NCBI RefSeq assembly: GCF_031202265.1
Contig: NZ_CP100604.1
Location: forward strand, 8,290,501-8,354,500
DNA length: 64,000 bases
Direction: 5' to 3'
Source of the DNA: Bradyrhizobium sp. Ash2021
GTDB taxonomy: Bacteria; Pseudomonadota; Alphaproteobacteria; Rhizobiales; Xanthobacteraceae
This document shows positions 48,515 through 55,690 of this stretch, in pieces. The position numbers and the translations under genes are program-made. The notes under the pieces were generated by a model. The model saw only the letters and a list, made by a program, of their open reading frames with translations. It ran no database searches and was not told where the DNA came from. How positions within the stretch are numbered: position 1 is the first letter of the stretch; each line of letters opens with the position of its first letter.

Positions 48515-49564
48515 CTAGCACTTAACCCGCTTTTGCTCACGGTCAACGGCGGCTTTGACGCCAGCCGAGGCGCGCGGATATTTCCGCGTCACTTCGCCGA
48601 ACGCGGCACAGGCGGCTTCCTTTTCCTTCAGCGCCGCCAGCGACTGGCCGAGCCGCAATAGTGCATCGGCCGCCTTGGCGGATTTGTCGAATTTGGTGGT
48701 CACGCCAAGAAAGGTTTCGGCCGCGTCACGATATTGCTGGCGCTGGAAATAGCTCTCGCCGAGCCAGTATTGCGAATCCGCGATCAAGGGATCGGTCGGA
48801 TATTTCTGCGCAAAATTCTTCATGGTCTCTTCGGCCAGCGCATAGTCCTTGCGCTGCATGTAGCCGATGCCGAGATCGAACTCGTCCTTCGGCGTCGCCG
48901 AGGGCGGCAGCGTGGTCAGCGCGGCGCTGGCACCTGGAGCGCGCGGCGGCGGAGCGCCGGCGCCGGCCGGGCTGGTGTTGCCAAGGTCGAGCGGCTCGCC
49001 CGGCCCGCGGCCGCCGGGAGCGCCGACCCCGGCATCGTTGGCGATCGGCAGCTGACCGCCGCCAAGCGCGCGCGGCGCGCCGGGCGCATTCGGATTCTGG
49101 TTGGGGTCGAAGGCGTCCCCGCGGCGGCGGCCCGGGGCCTGCGGCGCCGGCGGCTCCTGAATGATCGGCGCCGGGGCTGCGATCTGCGGCTGCTGGTCAT
49201 AGCCCCCCTGAGGTTGGCCGTAGCCCGGCTGAGGTTGCCCGTAACCGGGCTGGGCCTGCGGTTGCCGGTAGGCCGGATTGGGCTGCGCCACGGGCGGCAA
49301 TGCGGCGACGCCGGGCTGGGCGACGGGGGGCTGGCCACCGGGCGCCACCGGCGCGCCGCCGAGCTGCCGCAGCCGCTCTTCGAGCTGCCGGTTGCGGTAT
49401 TGCAGCTCCTCGTTCTGGCCGGTCAGTTGCCGGAGCTGGTTTTCCAACCGCTCGATCCGCATCTCCGCATCGGCATCGTCGGATTGCGCGAAAGCCTGGG
49501 AAGACAAAGCCAGCATCACGACGATCGCCGCGACGCCCGAAGACTTAAGAAACCTGGATGACAT
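48515..49564 (-). CDS. cpoB: Tol-Pal system protein CpoB (YbgF)
   Basis: 349 aa periplasmic protein. A signal peptide ends at AFAQ (about residue 27). A short coiled coil follows (about 32-65, LENQLRQLTGQNEELQYRNR) that forms trimers in relatives. Then comes a long Pro/Gln/Gly-rich linker (about 70-225) and three TPR repeats at the C-terminus beginning FDLGIGYMQRKDYALAEE. It links Tol-Pal function with peptidoglycan synthesis. The linker is much longer than in E. coli, as is usual in Rhizobiales. The start is taken at 49564. Confidence 0.9.
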   Translation of the reverse strand: MSSRFLKSSGVAAIVVMLALSSQAFAQSDDADAEMRIERLENQLRQLTGQNEELQYRNRQLEERLRQLGGAPVAPGGQPPVAQPGVAALPPVAQPNPAYRQPQAQPGYGQPQPGYGQPQGGYDQQPQIAAPAPIIQEPPAPQAPGRRRGDAFDPNQNPNAPGAPRALGGGQLPIANDAGVGAPGGRGPGEPLDLGNTSPAGAGAPPPRAPGASAALTTLPPSATPKDEFDLGIGYMQRKDYALAEETMKNFAQKYPTDPLIADSQYWLGESYFQRQQYRDAAETFLGVTTKFDKSAKAADALLRLGQSLAALKEKEAACAAFGEVTRKYPRASAGVKAAVDREQKRVKC

Positions 49565-49734
49565 TTTGCCCTGTCGACGAAATCGGCGTGACATCAAAAG
49601 CGGAACACATTGAGAGACGGAGTACGCCAGAATTGTGACTGGCGCCCGCGAATCCGGCACTGGATCGCGCTTATGGTTTAGTCTCGGCGCCCAAACAAGC
49701 AAGCGGCGGTGCTCCCGGATTTTATCGCGCGCCC

Positions 49735-49764
49735 AAAATAAAACCGGCGCCCGAAGGCGCCGGT
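49735..49764 (-). terminator. Rho-independent terminator after pal
   Basis: Read on the minus strand: nine-base arms ACCGGCGCC and GGCGCCGGT around a TTCG tetraloop, followed by TTTTATTTT. It is placed 27 bases behind the pal stop. Strong signal, so pal is probably transcribed apart from cpoB. Confidence 0.88.
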
Positions 49765-49790
49765 GAGAAATTTCTGAAAACCCGAACGCG

Positions 49791-50282
49791 TCAGGAACTG
49801 GCATTCAGCACCGTGACGGCGCGGCGGTTCTGCGACCAGCAGGAGATATCGTTACACACCGCGACCGGGCGCTCCTTGCCGTAGGAGATCGTGCGCATCC
49901 GGCTCGGATCGATCCCGCGCGAGGTGAGATAGGTCTTCACGGACTGGGCGCGCCGCGCGCCCAGCGCGATATTATATTCGCGGGTGCCGCGCTCGTCCGC
50001 ATGGCCCTCGATGGTGAAGGCATAGCGGTTATAGGTCTGCAGCCACTGCGCCTGCTTTTCCAGGGTCGCGATCGCCTGCGGGCTCAGATCGGTCTGGTCG
50101 CTCTCGAAGAACACGCGGTCGCCGACATTGACCACGAAGTCCTGCTGGCTGCCCGGGGTCGCCGCACTGGCCATCGCGCCTTCGGCGCCGAGGTTACTCC
50201 TGGCGCAGGCGCCCATCGACAGCGCCACCGCAAGCACCGCGGCCAGCTTCAATCCCTGGAGGATACGCATCTGATATTTCAT
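49791..50282 (-). CDS. pal: Peptidoglycan-associated lipoprotein
   Basis: 163 aa outer-membrane lipoprotein. Signal peptide and lipobox MGAC end near residue 26. An OmpA-like domain begins near residue 55 with DRVFFESDQTDLSP and carries GHADERGTREYNIALGARRAQ, which contacts diaminopimelate in peptidoglycan. A GGAGG site stands before the ATG at 50282. It is followed by its own terminator and then cpoB, tilS and ftsH. TolB, normally just upstream, is not in the window. Confidence 0.94.
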   Translation of the reverse strand: MKYQMRILQGLKLAAVLAVALSMGACARSNLGAEGAMASAATPGSQQDFVVNVGDRVFFESDQTDLSPQAIATLEKQAQWLQTYNRYAFTIEGHADERGTREYNIALGARRAQSVKTYLTSRGIDPSRMRTISYGKERPVAVCNDISCWSQNRRAVTVLNASS

Positions 50283-50568
50283 TCCGGAGCCTCCACGCTC
50301 ACGTTATTCCACTGTCATCCGGTCTACAGGGCGATGGTTAAGCGAACGTTCCGTCAACCTTGATGGGATGTTGCCAAACCCGATCAAATGCCGACGAACC
50401 GCGAAAAGCAACCGCGATGGTTAATGGTTTGTAAATGTGGCGCGAGGGTGAAGGCAAGCGCCAACGCGCCCGGAATCACCGGTTCCGGCGTTCATTTTCG
50501 GCCCCTGACGGGTGGCTGACGGGATGACCGAGCAGATTCGTCGCTCAGCTCCGGTTCAGCCCTGCCGT

Positions 50569-51306
50569 TCAGGAATTGGGAACGATCGATGTTCGCTCCA
50601 ACGGCGCCACCATGTCCAGTGGCGAATCGCGCCCGCTGCGCCGTTCGAACAGCATGCGCCGTTCAAAAGCGGTCGAGCGCATCATCGGATAACGTTCGAA
50701 AACCTTGTCGCGCAGGGCCGGAAAATCCGCCGCCATCAGCCCGACCGGCTTCAAGAGGCCTGGAAAGAACCGCGGCTCGGCGATCGTCTCGTGCAGAAAC
50801 ACGCGCCGATAAAATGCCTGATGCTCGGCGCGGACGATAGCAAGCCCGAGATCGGCGTTAAAATACTCGCACGCCATGTAGGCCAGCCGAAGCGTGACAT
50901 AGGGCAGTTCCGGAATGCGCCCCGCCGTATCGGGATCGGCAACGAAGCGGGCCGGATCGATGATGACCTCGCCCCGATCGAGCCGGGGGTAAAGAATCTC
51001 GCCGAATGCTTCCGCTGAGCACGATTCCCGCCATTCGGGCGTCAGCACACTGATCCGAACGGAACTGCAGAGGTCCCCCTGAATATAGACGCCGAAGGTC
51101 CAGGAGTTGGGCAAGTCGTCATATTGATCGGTGACCCGTTGCGCGGGCGATTCCGCGACGGCGCCTTCGCGAAGATAGGCCCGGTAGCGCAGGTTATAGA
51201 TTTCTTCTTTTTCCTGCGGAGTTTCGGCGAGACGATAGTCGACTTGGTCTAACAGGTCCGAACTTCGTCCGACGGCCGTGGAAGATACTTCGGCCGGGGA
51301 CCTCAT
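50569..51306 (-). CDS. FeeM-type N-acyl amino acid synthase domain protein
   Basis: 245 aa of the GNAT-like fold shared by acyl-homoserine lactone synthases and FeeM. Motifs are IYNLRYRAYLREGAV near residues 35-50, a SSVRISVL strand, then EVIIDPARFVADPD and LRLAYMACEYFNADLGLAIVRAEHQAFYRRVF. The start at 51306 has a GGAGT site. It should join an acyl chain from acyl carrier protein to an amine such as an amino acid. It sits alone between pal and a decayed transporter piece, at the edge of the accessory region. Confidence 0.72.
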   Translation of the reverse strand: MRSPAEVSSTAVGRSSDLLDQVDYRLAETPQEKEEIYNLRYRAYLREGAVAESPAQRVTDQYDDLPNSWTFGVYIQGDLCSSVRISVLTPEWRESCSAEAFGEILYPRLDRGEVIIDPARFVADPDTAGRIPELPYVTLRLAYMACEYFNADLGLAIVRAEHQAFYRRVFLHETIAEPRFFPGLLKPVGLMAADFPALRDKVFERYPMMRSTAFERRMLFERRSGRDSPLDMVAPLERTSIVPNS

Positions 51307-51463
51307 ATGATACTCCTTGGACGTTTGGGATTTTTGAACAACTTGTGCGAGCGAAGGAAAGATTAACAGCTAGTTAACGAAATTGCAAAGGGATCACGAC
51401 GTTAGGGTTAACCTGGAATCGGCTTTGCGCGCTACCGATGACGCGCTCGAACGACCCGTAAAG

Positions 51464-51784
51464 TTACGGGAATATCCTTGACGCAATTCTACTGGATCGA
51501 TCGTTCGCTAGGATAATGAGGGGACGATTACCTTTCCTGCGCGTGACAGGACACCCCTTGATCAAGATGTACACGGCTGGGATCACAACCAGCGTCGGTG
51601 CCGTCGAGGAAACCATTCCCCCGATCATCGGGACGGCGATCCGCTGCATCACCTCCGATCCGGTGCCGGTGCTCCACATGATGGGAAGCAGCCCGGCCAT
51701 GATGGCGACAACCGTCATCATCTTGGGCCGCACGCGCTCGACCGCTCCCAGCATGACCGCCTCGTCAGCTAAACGAACGACCAC
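51464..51784 (-). pseudogene. Remnant of a CusA/CzcA-type RND efflux pump, 3' part
   Basis: About 70 residues (51554-51763) match the C-terminal segment of the intact cusA in this window almost residue for residue: [20 protein letters not shown], then [19 protein letters not shown] and LVVIPAVY. The match starts and stops abruptly; upstream is unrelated sequence and downstream diverges into a tail with no counterpart. It is a dead fragment of a second pump gene. Confidence 0.85.
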
Positions 51785-51921
51785 GTGAGACCTTGGAATT
51801 TGAAACCCCAGCAGAGAGATTTAACGCCTGTGTTGCGTCGACCGGTTGAGCCGGCACCCGCTAACCGGACACGCTGCGGGCATGCCAAAATCGACGCCAA
51901 TGATCCGAAGTGGACGTCCTC

Positions 51922-52158
51922 TCAATTACCGCGCGGAACGACAGCCTTCGGACCAGCGCGATAAGCGTGAGATTTGTTGGCTTTGACTCCCCGCGCGTAG
52001 ACATCGTCTCCCTGCGCGTAGATATCGCCTCCGCTGCTGATTTGCCGCGTCGAGGGGGCAACAGAGGATTTCGGGCCGCCCTGGTACTGCTGAGCCATGG
52101 TGGACACAGTCAGGAATGGCGTGATGAGTGCGACGGCAAGGATGAATTTGATATTCAT
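51922..52158 (-). CDS. Small secreted protein with YQGGPK motif
   Basis: 78 aa. The signal peptide (residues 1-23, MNIKFILAVALITPFL) ends TMAQ. The mature peptide begins QYQGGPKSS and ends with a related YRAGPKA. It is Gly/Ser/Tyr-rich and probably unstructured. The start at 52158 has a strong GGAGG site. A possible SigF-type promoter (GTAACC and CGAG, 15 apart) lies 20-44 bases upstream. A similar YQGGPK peptide is encoded at 55071. Function is unknown. Confidence 0.65.
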   Translation of the reverse strand: MNIKFILAVALITPFLTVSTMAQQYQGGPKSSVAPSTRQISSGGDIYAQGDDVYARGVKANKSHAYRAGPKAVVPRGN

Positions 52159-52177
52159 GATTTTCCTCCGGCATTTG

Positions 52178-52202
52178 CTCGAAAGGTCCACTGGCAGGTT
52201 AC
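52178..52202 (-). promoter_or_regulatory. Possible SigF-type promoter (weak)
   Basis: On the minus strand GTAACC, a 15-base spacer, then CGAG. One base short and one mismatch relative to the two exact sites at 53800 and 55915. It lies 20 bases before the YQGGPK gene. Confidence 0.35.
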
Positions 52203-52417
52203 AGGTCTTGCTGCATCGATCTTCATCAAAGAGGCGTGAGAATGCCTCGTTTTTAGGCTTCTGCGAGATCGTCTTTCCAGCGGCACAGGCGAGAGCCGCG
52301 TCGCCCCCTCCAGGAAAACTGCCTTCAAATCAGCCCCTTAGCTCACCGTCTCGGCTGGTGGCACGCGATTTGCGACGCGTGGCGCAGGATTGATCCGACA
52401 CTGCCGAGGAAAAAGAC

Positions 52418-52942
52418 ATGCGAGCGTGCCTGATTGCTGCCGTTATATCGACGGCGCTAGCCGTCACATCGGCTTCCGCGACTGTAATTATCAGCGACGA
52501 CGTCGGCGGTAAGATGAAAGACTACACGACGCACTTCCAACAGGTGCGCGACTCTGGCGAGCCCGTCGTCATTTCCGGCACATGCGTTTCGGCCTGTACG
52601 ATGGTGCTCGGATTCGTCCCAAGCGACCGAATCTGCGCCACCGATAAAGCGGCGCTTGGTTTCCATGCCGCATGGATGTTCGATAACTCCGGCAAACGCG
52701 TCGTCAGCGCGTCCGGGACGCAAGATCTAATGAATACCTATCCAGCTCCTGTGCGCGCCTGGATCGCACGGCACGGTGGGTTGACGCCAAAAATGATATA
52801 CCTGCGAGGTCGTGATCTCGCCGCCATTGTTGCACCTTGCAATAGCTCACGCGTGGCATCTGTTTCACGCGCGAAGCGGTTCGGCGGCGTTCATCAAGTT
52901 GCAGATACAAATACGCCTCGCGCAAGTTTTGACAGGCGCTGA
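52418..52942 (+). CDS. Exported COG3904-like protein (ClpP/crotonase-like fold suspected)
   Basis: 174 aa. A signal peptide spans residues 1-21 (ending SASA). The body has GEPVVISGTCVSACTMVLGF and later ALGFHAAWMF, a pattern I associate with predicted periplasmic proteins of the COG3904 type, where a Ser/Cys pair sits at the turn. Relatives I recall end soon after the LTPKMIYLRGRDL segment. Here about 25 extra residues rich in Arg/Ser follow, so the 3' end may be frameshifted or extended. Function is unknown. Confidence 0.55.
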   Translation: MRACLIAAVISTALAVTSASATVIISDDVGGKMKDYTTHFQQVRDSGEPVVISGTCVSACTMVLGFVPSDRICATDKAALGFHAAWMFDNSGKRVVSASGTQDLMNTYPAPVRAWIARHGGLTPKMIYLRGRDLAAIVAPCNSSRVASVSRAKRFGGVHQVADTNTPRASFDRR

Positions 52943-53081
52943 GTAGACTATCGCAGCAGCGAGCCCGGGTTACGCCATCGCCCTGGCTTACTCATTCGTT
53001 GAGCTTACATAACACCGGCGCTCCTTCGAACTGCCCCCATACTGGCCAGACCTGCGAGAGGCCGGCACATCCGTCAGTGTC

Positions 53082-53342
53082 TCATTCGGACTGCTTCGGT
53101 GATCTGGTGCCGTGCTTCATGCACATGAACATCATCATCATGCACGGTAGAAATGCCACGAGGGGAAGTAATCCCGCTGCGGCTAACCAGTTCCAGTTCA
53201 GCGCAGCTGCGGCGACAATCCCAACGCCGAGCAGAAGATACGCCACCAAACGGTGTCGAGCGAAATACCTCGTAATTAACCGACCGGCCGCGTCAGCGGA
53301 CGTCGCATTGTGTTGAGGCAAGTTACGATCAAGCAGCGTCAT
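53082..53342 (-). CDS. Small membrane protein with Cys/Met-rich C-terminus
   Basis: 86 aa. Two helices (about 33-47 and 50-72) are followed by LPCMMMMFMCMKHG, a Cys/Met/His-rich end. Similar small membrane proteins occur beside heavy-metal and copper resistance genes, where Met/Cys groups can bind soft metals. The start MTLLDRNL at 53342 has GAGGAAT upstream. A strong hairpin lies about 50 bases upstream. The role in metal handling is inferred from composition and neighbours. Confidence 0.6.
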   Translation of the reverse strand: MTLLDRNLPQHNATSADAAGRLITRYFARHRLVAYLLLGVGIVAAAALNWNWLAAAGLLPLVAFLPCMMMMFMCMKHGTRSPKQSE

Positions 53343-53391
53343 AGGATTCCTCGGTCTTCCTGTGGTGAACGAAAAGATACGCCGCCCCCTT

Positions 53392-53424
53392 CCGGCTGCG
53401 GGAGTAACCCTGATCCGCAGCCGG
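53392..53424. promoter_or_regulatory. Strong palindrome upstream of the Cys/Met membrane protein gene
   Basis: Perfect ten-base arms CCGGCTGCGG (53392-53401) and CCGCAGCCGG (53415-53424) with a 13-base loop. No T-run follows on either side. It could be an operator, a leader hairpin, or the end of a transcript from the left. Confidence 0.5.
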
Positions 53425-53508
53425 GTTTCAATTCTGGCCCGGATCAATGAATGCTAGCCGACGCCGCTTGTGCAGCTTGGGCCGTGCGCATCATTGCTTA
53501 GCTACCTG

Positions 53509-53745
53509 TTATCGAGGCGTCGTAGCACGCTGGTGGTGCCGCACTTTGCTCGGGACCTGCACTTGCGTTGTCATGGGCGGCTCCCAGGCAAATATTGAAC
53601 TCTGGGTGTTACCGGTCGCGGCGCTCGATCTGGCCTCACTCGGCCAATACCGCTTGTCGGAAATTGTCGCGCCAGCGTAGGCTGACGCCGACATCGCAAA
53701 AATTGGCAAGGCGAGCGAAATTGCAAGAAGGTGTTTGGTTAACAT
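53509..53745 (-). CDS. Small secreted protein under an exact SigF-type promoter
   Basis: 78 aa. The signal peptide (residues 1-25, LAISLALPIFAMSASA) ends SAYAG; the mature start is ATISDKRYWPSEARSS. That motif I associate with a family of tiny Bradyrhizobium secreted proteins, but no name is known. The tail from about residue 50 is Arg/Thr-rich and may come from a frameshift. The start has GGAG seven bases before. The leader has a hairpin and an exact GTAACC-N16-CGAA promoter, both shared with the gene at 55713. Confidence 0.62.
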   Translation of the reverse strand: MLTKHLLAISLALPIFAMSASAYAGATISDKRYWPSEARSSAATGNTQSSIFAWEPPMTTQVQVPSKVRHHQRATTPR

Positions 53746-53758
53746 GGTCCGGCTCCAT

Positions 53759-53797
53759 CATTGTTGGAAGCGCGTCATGTGTGCGCTTCTAACAATG
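53759..53797 (-). ncRNA. Conserved 5'-leader hairpin
   Basis: On the minus strand the leader of the small secreted protein gene folds into 15-base arms, CATTGTTAGAAGCGC and GCGCTTCCAACAATG, with one A-C mismatch and a nine-base loop containing CATGA. It ends 13 bases before the start codon, close to the ribosome site. A related hairpin with the same loop core but changed paired bases lies at 55877-55912. The pairing differences keep the stem, which argues for a selected RNA element. Confidence 0.7.
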
Positions 53798-53799
53798 AG

Positions 53800-53825
53800 T
53801 TCGGAGCAAATCGTCTGGCGGTTAC
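53800..53825 (-). promoter_or_regulatory. SigF-type ECF promoter (exact GTAACC-N16-CGAA)
   Basis: Minus-strand -35 GTAACC (53820-53825), spacer of exactly 16, -10 CGAA (53800-53803). It is about 55 bases upstream of the secreted-protein start and immediately before the leader hairpin. The pattern equals the Caulobacter SigF promoter as I recall it. Confidence 0.75.
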
Positions 53826-53859
53826 ATCACGCTGACGTGACGCGGGCTGACTCCGCGCG

Positions 53860-54501
53860 TCACCAACGCAATAGCCGCGGCCCCAATGCAGCGCCTGCCA
53901 ACGCGCACAGCACAATCGTGCCGCCGTACCAGACCGCGACGAACGGCAATGAATCGTCGGTGCAGTGAAGCGCATAAGCCATTGCGCTCACGCCGCCTGC
54001 AATAAGACCGGCGAAAGCACCTGTGCGAGAAAGATCTGTAGGCGCAGCTCTTCGCACGGCCCAGATCGCGATAGCGAAGGGCACAATTGCGATGATCGGA
54101 ACCGAGAGGACACATTCAAGCCATTCGTCCCCGACAATCATCTTGCTCCAATGTGAGCTGGGCGCGAACCCAAGGCTGATTGCCGCAAGAGATACGATGA
54201 CCAGGAACGGCATAGCGACCAGGAAAGATGGGGCCGCACGTTCCCCACCGGGGCGTGCCAGCCTCGTTAGGTAGACCAGCGCGAGCCCCACGACCCCGAC
54301 CGCAAAGCAGAGCTTCACGGCTAAAAAAATGAATGCGCGGGCCGTCATGAAATCAGAGCGAACACCCAATCCGACGAGCACGACGCCTACCGCCACGATT
54401 GTTCCGGCCGCAAGCGCGACAAAGAGCGTGCGAACGACCGAGCTGCGGTCGACCGGCTCCGGGTTCGTACTCAGAAGGGCTACCAGATCATCCGTCTTCA
54501 T
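53860..54501 (-). CDS. nrsF: Anti-sigma factor NrsF (DUF1109)
   Basis: 213 aa with six predicted helices and a short cytoplasmic N-terminus starting MKTDDLVALLSTNPEPVDRS. This is the DUF1109 pattern, whose Caulobacter member NrsF holds SigF inactive until metal or oxidant stress acts on conserved membrane Cys residues; two Cys are seen here, in WLECVLSV and YALHCTDD. It overlaps the sigma gene by four bases (ATGA), the expected sigma/anti-sigma order. Confidence 0.88.
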   Translation of the reverse strand: MKTDDLVALLSTNPEPVDRSSVVRTLFVALAAGTIVAVGVVLVGLGVRSDFMTARAFIFLAVKLCFAVGVVGLALVYLTRLARPGGERAAPSFLVAMPFLVIVSLAAISLGFAPSSHWSKMIVGDEWLECVLSVPIIAIVPFAIAIWAVRRAAPTDLSRTGAFAGLIAGGVSAMAYALHCTDDSLPFVAVWYGGTIVLCALAGAALGPRLLRW

Positions 54502-54980
54502 GTTCGTATTTCCCGGGCAATCAAAGCAGCCAGCGTTTTAAGCCCGCGGTGAATGTTCACTTTTACGCCGGATTCAGAAATGCCGCACTTCTCCGCTGCT
54601 TCAGCTATGCTCTGTCCGTCGAGTTTTACAGCCTCGATCGCACATCGCATGTTTTTCGGCAGCCGCTCCATAAGCCTCTTGACGTCGTATGTACTCTCAG
54701 CATCGACATTGTCGTCGTGCGCCATGATCGTGTCGGCCTCGTCGATAGGTACATCGGAAATCGACGCGCGGGTTCGGCGCAGGAAATCGATCAACTTGTA
54801 GCGCGCGATCGCGTGCACCCACGGCGTCAGCGGCTCCGCTGGATCGTAAGTATGTCGCTTGATGTGGATGGCCAAGACCGCTTCCTGAACCAGATCCTCG
54901 GCCTCCGATGCACCTCTGCCAATCCCCGTGAGCTTGCCCTTGTAATAGGCGCGCAGACGGCCACTCAAACGCCCAAGCAA
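54498..54980 (-). CDS. sigF: ECF sigma factor, SigF-like, possibly 5'-truncated
   Basis: 160 aa. Region 2 is seen as AEDLVQEAVLAIHIKRHTYD and PWVHAIARYKLIDFLRR, region 4 as RLPKNMRCAIEAVKLDGQSI through ESGVKVNIHRGLKTL. The paralogue at 56018 has about 20 more residues at the N-terminus (a helix ending RTLLAKL). Here the same helix is only partly present: the frame is open upstream and reads GASHRALLGRL, but has no ATG or GTG, leaving the TTG at 54980 as the only usual start. Either an unusual start is used or the 5' end was damaged. It is coupled to nrsF by overlap. Confidence 0.78.
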   Translation of the reverse strand: MLGRLSGRLRAYYKGKLTGIGRGASEAEDLVQEAVLAIHIKRHTYDPAEPLTPWVHAIARYKLIDFLRRTRASISDVPIDEADTIMAHDDNVDAESTYDVKRLMERLPKNMRCAIEAVKLDGQSIAEAAEKCGISESGVKVNIHRGLKTLAALIAREIRT

Positions 54981-55070
54981 CGCGCGATGCGATGCGCCGC
55001 AGCAAAACAGGATCTCTATCCGATCGCGCGACCGAGCAGCGCAAACGGCAAAATTGCCACGGATTGATCG

Positions 55071-55277
55071 TTACCGCTTCGGACCACCCTGATACTTCGG
55101 ACCACCCTGATCGGTGTATTTGCTAGTGGCGGCGCGAGTGTCCGGCACAAATTGCGCGTAGGGCTTATTGGCTTCATACGTCTGCGCACTCGCCGAGAGT
55201 CCGGACTTGGGTCCACCCTGATAGACTTGGCCGGCGAATGCTGTGCTCGACAGCGCAAAGGCGGTTTGGCCAGGCAA
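55071..55277 (-). CDS. YQGGPK-motif secreted peptide, start unclear
   Basis: Frame of 68 aa if the TTG at 55277 is used. The text begins in what looks like the second half of a signal peptide (TAFALSSTAFAG), then QVYQGGPKSGLSAS, and ends with two more copies, DQGGPK and YQGGPKR. The first helix and a Met start are missing because the preceding bases are a terminator stem. It may be a 5'-truncated relic or a gene with an unusual start. It shares its mature motif with the protein at 51922. Confidence 0.45.
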   Translation of the reverse strand: MPGQTAFALSSTAFAGQVYQGGPKSGLSASAQTYEANKPYAQFVPDTRAATSKYTDQGGPKYQGGPKR

Positions 55278-55313
55278 AAAAAGCAGGCCCGTTCGGTTGG
55301 CGAACGAGCCTGC
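55276..55313 (-). terminator. Rho-independent terminator after the MXKDX gene
   Basis: Minus strand: arms GCAGGCTCGTTCG and CGAACGGGCCTGC with a short loop and one mismatch, followed by a run of seven T (55276-55282). It ends the MXKDX-repeat transcript and abuts the YQGGPK frame. Confidence 0.85.
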
Positions 55314-55370
55314 TACGGCGAGCGGAGGATCGGGCGTTCTACTCTACCCGCCGATGGACGAAGAATGAGA

Positions 55371-55637
55371 TCACTTCTTCGCCTCATCCTTCTTCATGGC
55401 GTCCTTGGACATTGCATCGTCCTTCTTCATGGCATCGTGAGACATCGCATCGTCCTTCTTCATGGTGTCGTGAGACATTGCATTGTCCTTCTTCATGGAA
55501 TCGTGGGACATCGCATCGTCCTTCTTCATGGTATCGTGCGACATCTTGTCTTGCGCGAAAACAGCAGGCGCAGACGCTGCTCCCAGCGAGATGATGACGG
55601 CGGAAGCGAGAAACAAAGCACGAGAGGCGGTTTTCAT
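55371..55637 (-). CDS. Pentapeptide MXKDX-repeat secreted protein
   Basis: 88 aa. The signal peptide (residues 1-29) ends AVFAQ. The mature part is five 11-residue units of the type MSHDTMKKDDA, ending KK. The family (TIGR02953) has no known function. The regular Met, His and Asp spacing would suit binding of copper, silver or another metal ion in the periplasm. It lies downstream of a secreted-protein gene with a SigF-type promoter and may also have its own near-consensus site at 55691. A strong terminator ends it. Confidence 0.82.
   Translation of the reverse strand: MKTASRALFLASAVIISLGAASAPAVFAQDKMSHDTMKKDDAMSHDSMKKDNAMSHDTMKKDDAMSHDAMKKDDAMSKDAMKKDEAKK
55380..55544 (-). repeat. Five in-frame 33-base tandem units in the MXKDX gene
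   Basis: The coding strand has five tandem units of 33 bases, one per 11-residue block, with small drift at the third codon positions. Such units can gain or lose copies by slippage or recombination without shifting the frame. Confidence 0.85.
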
Positions 55638-55690
55638 AGTCTGTATCCTTTCAAGACTGGTGTGGAACGACGTCTGTCGTCATATTTTAA

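Noticed and set aside
55380..55544. Regular short repeats that could suggest a CRISPR array
   Set aside because: Units are contiguous 33-base copies without unique spacers and are in frame within the MXKDX protein.
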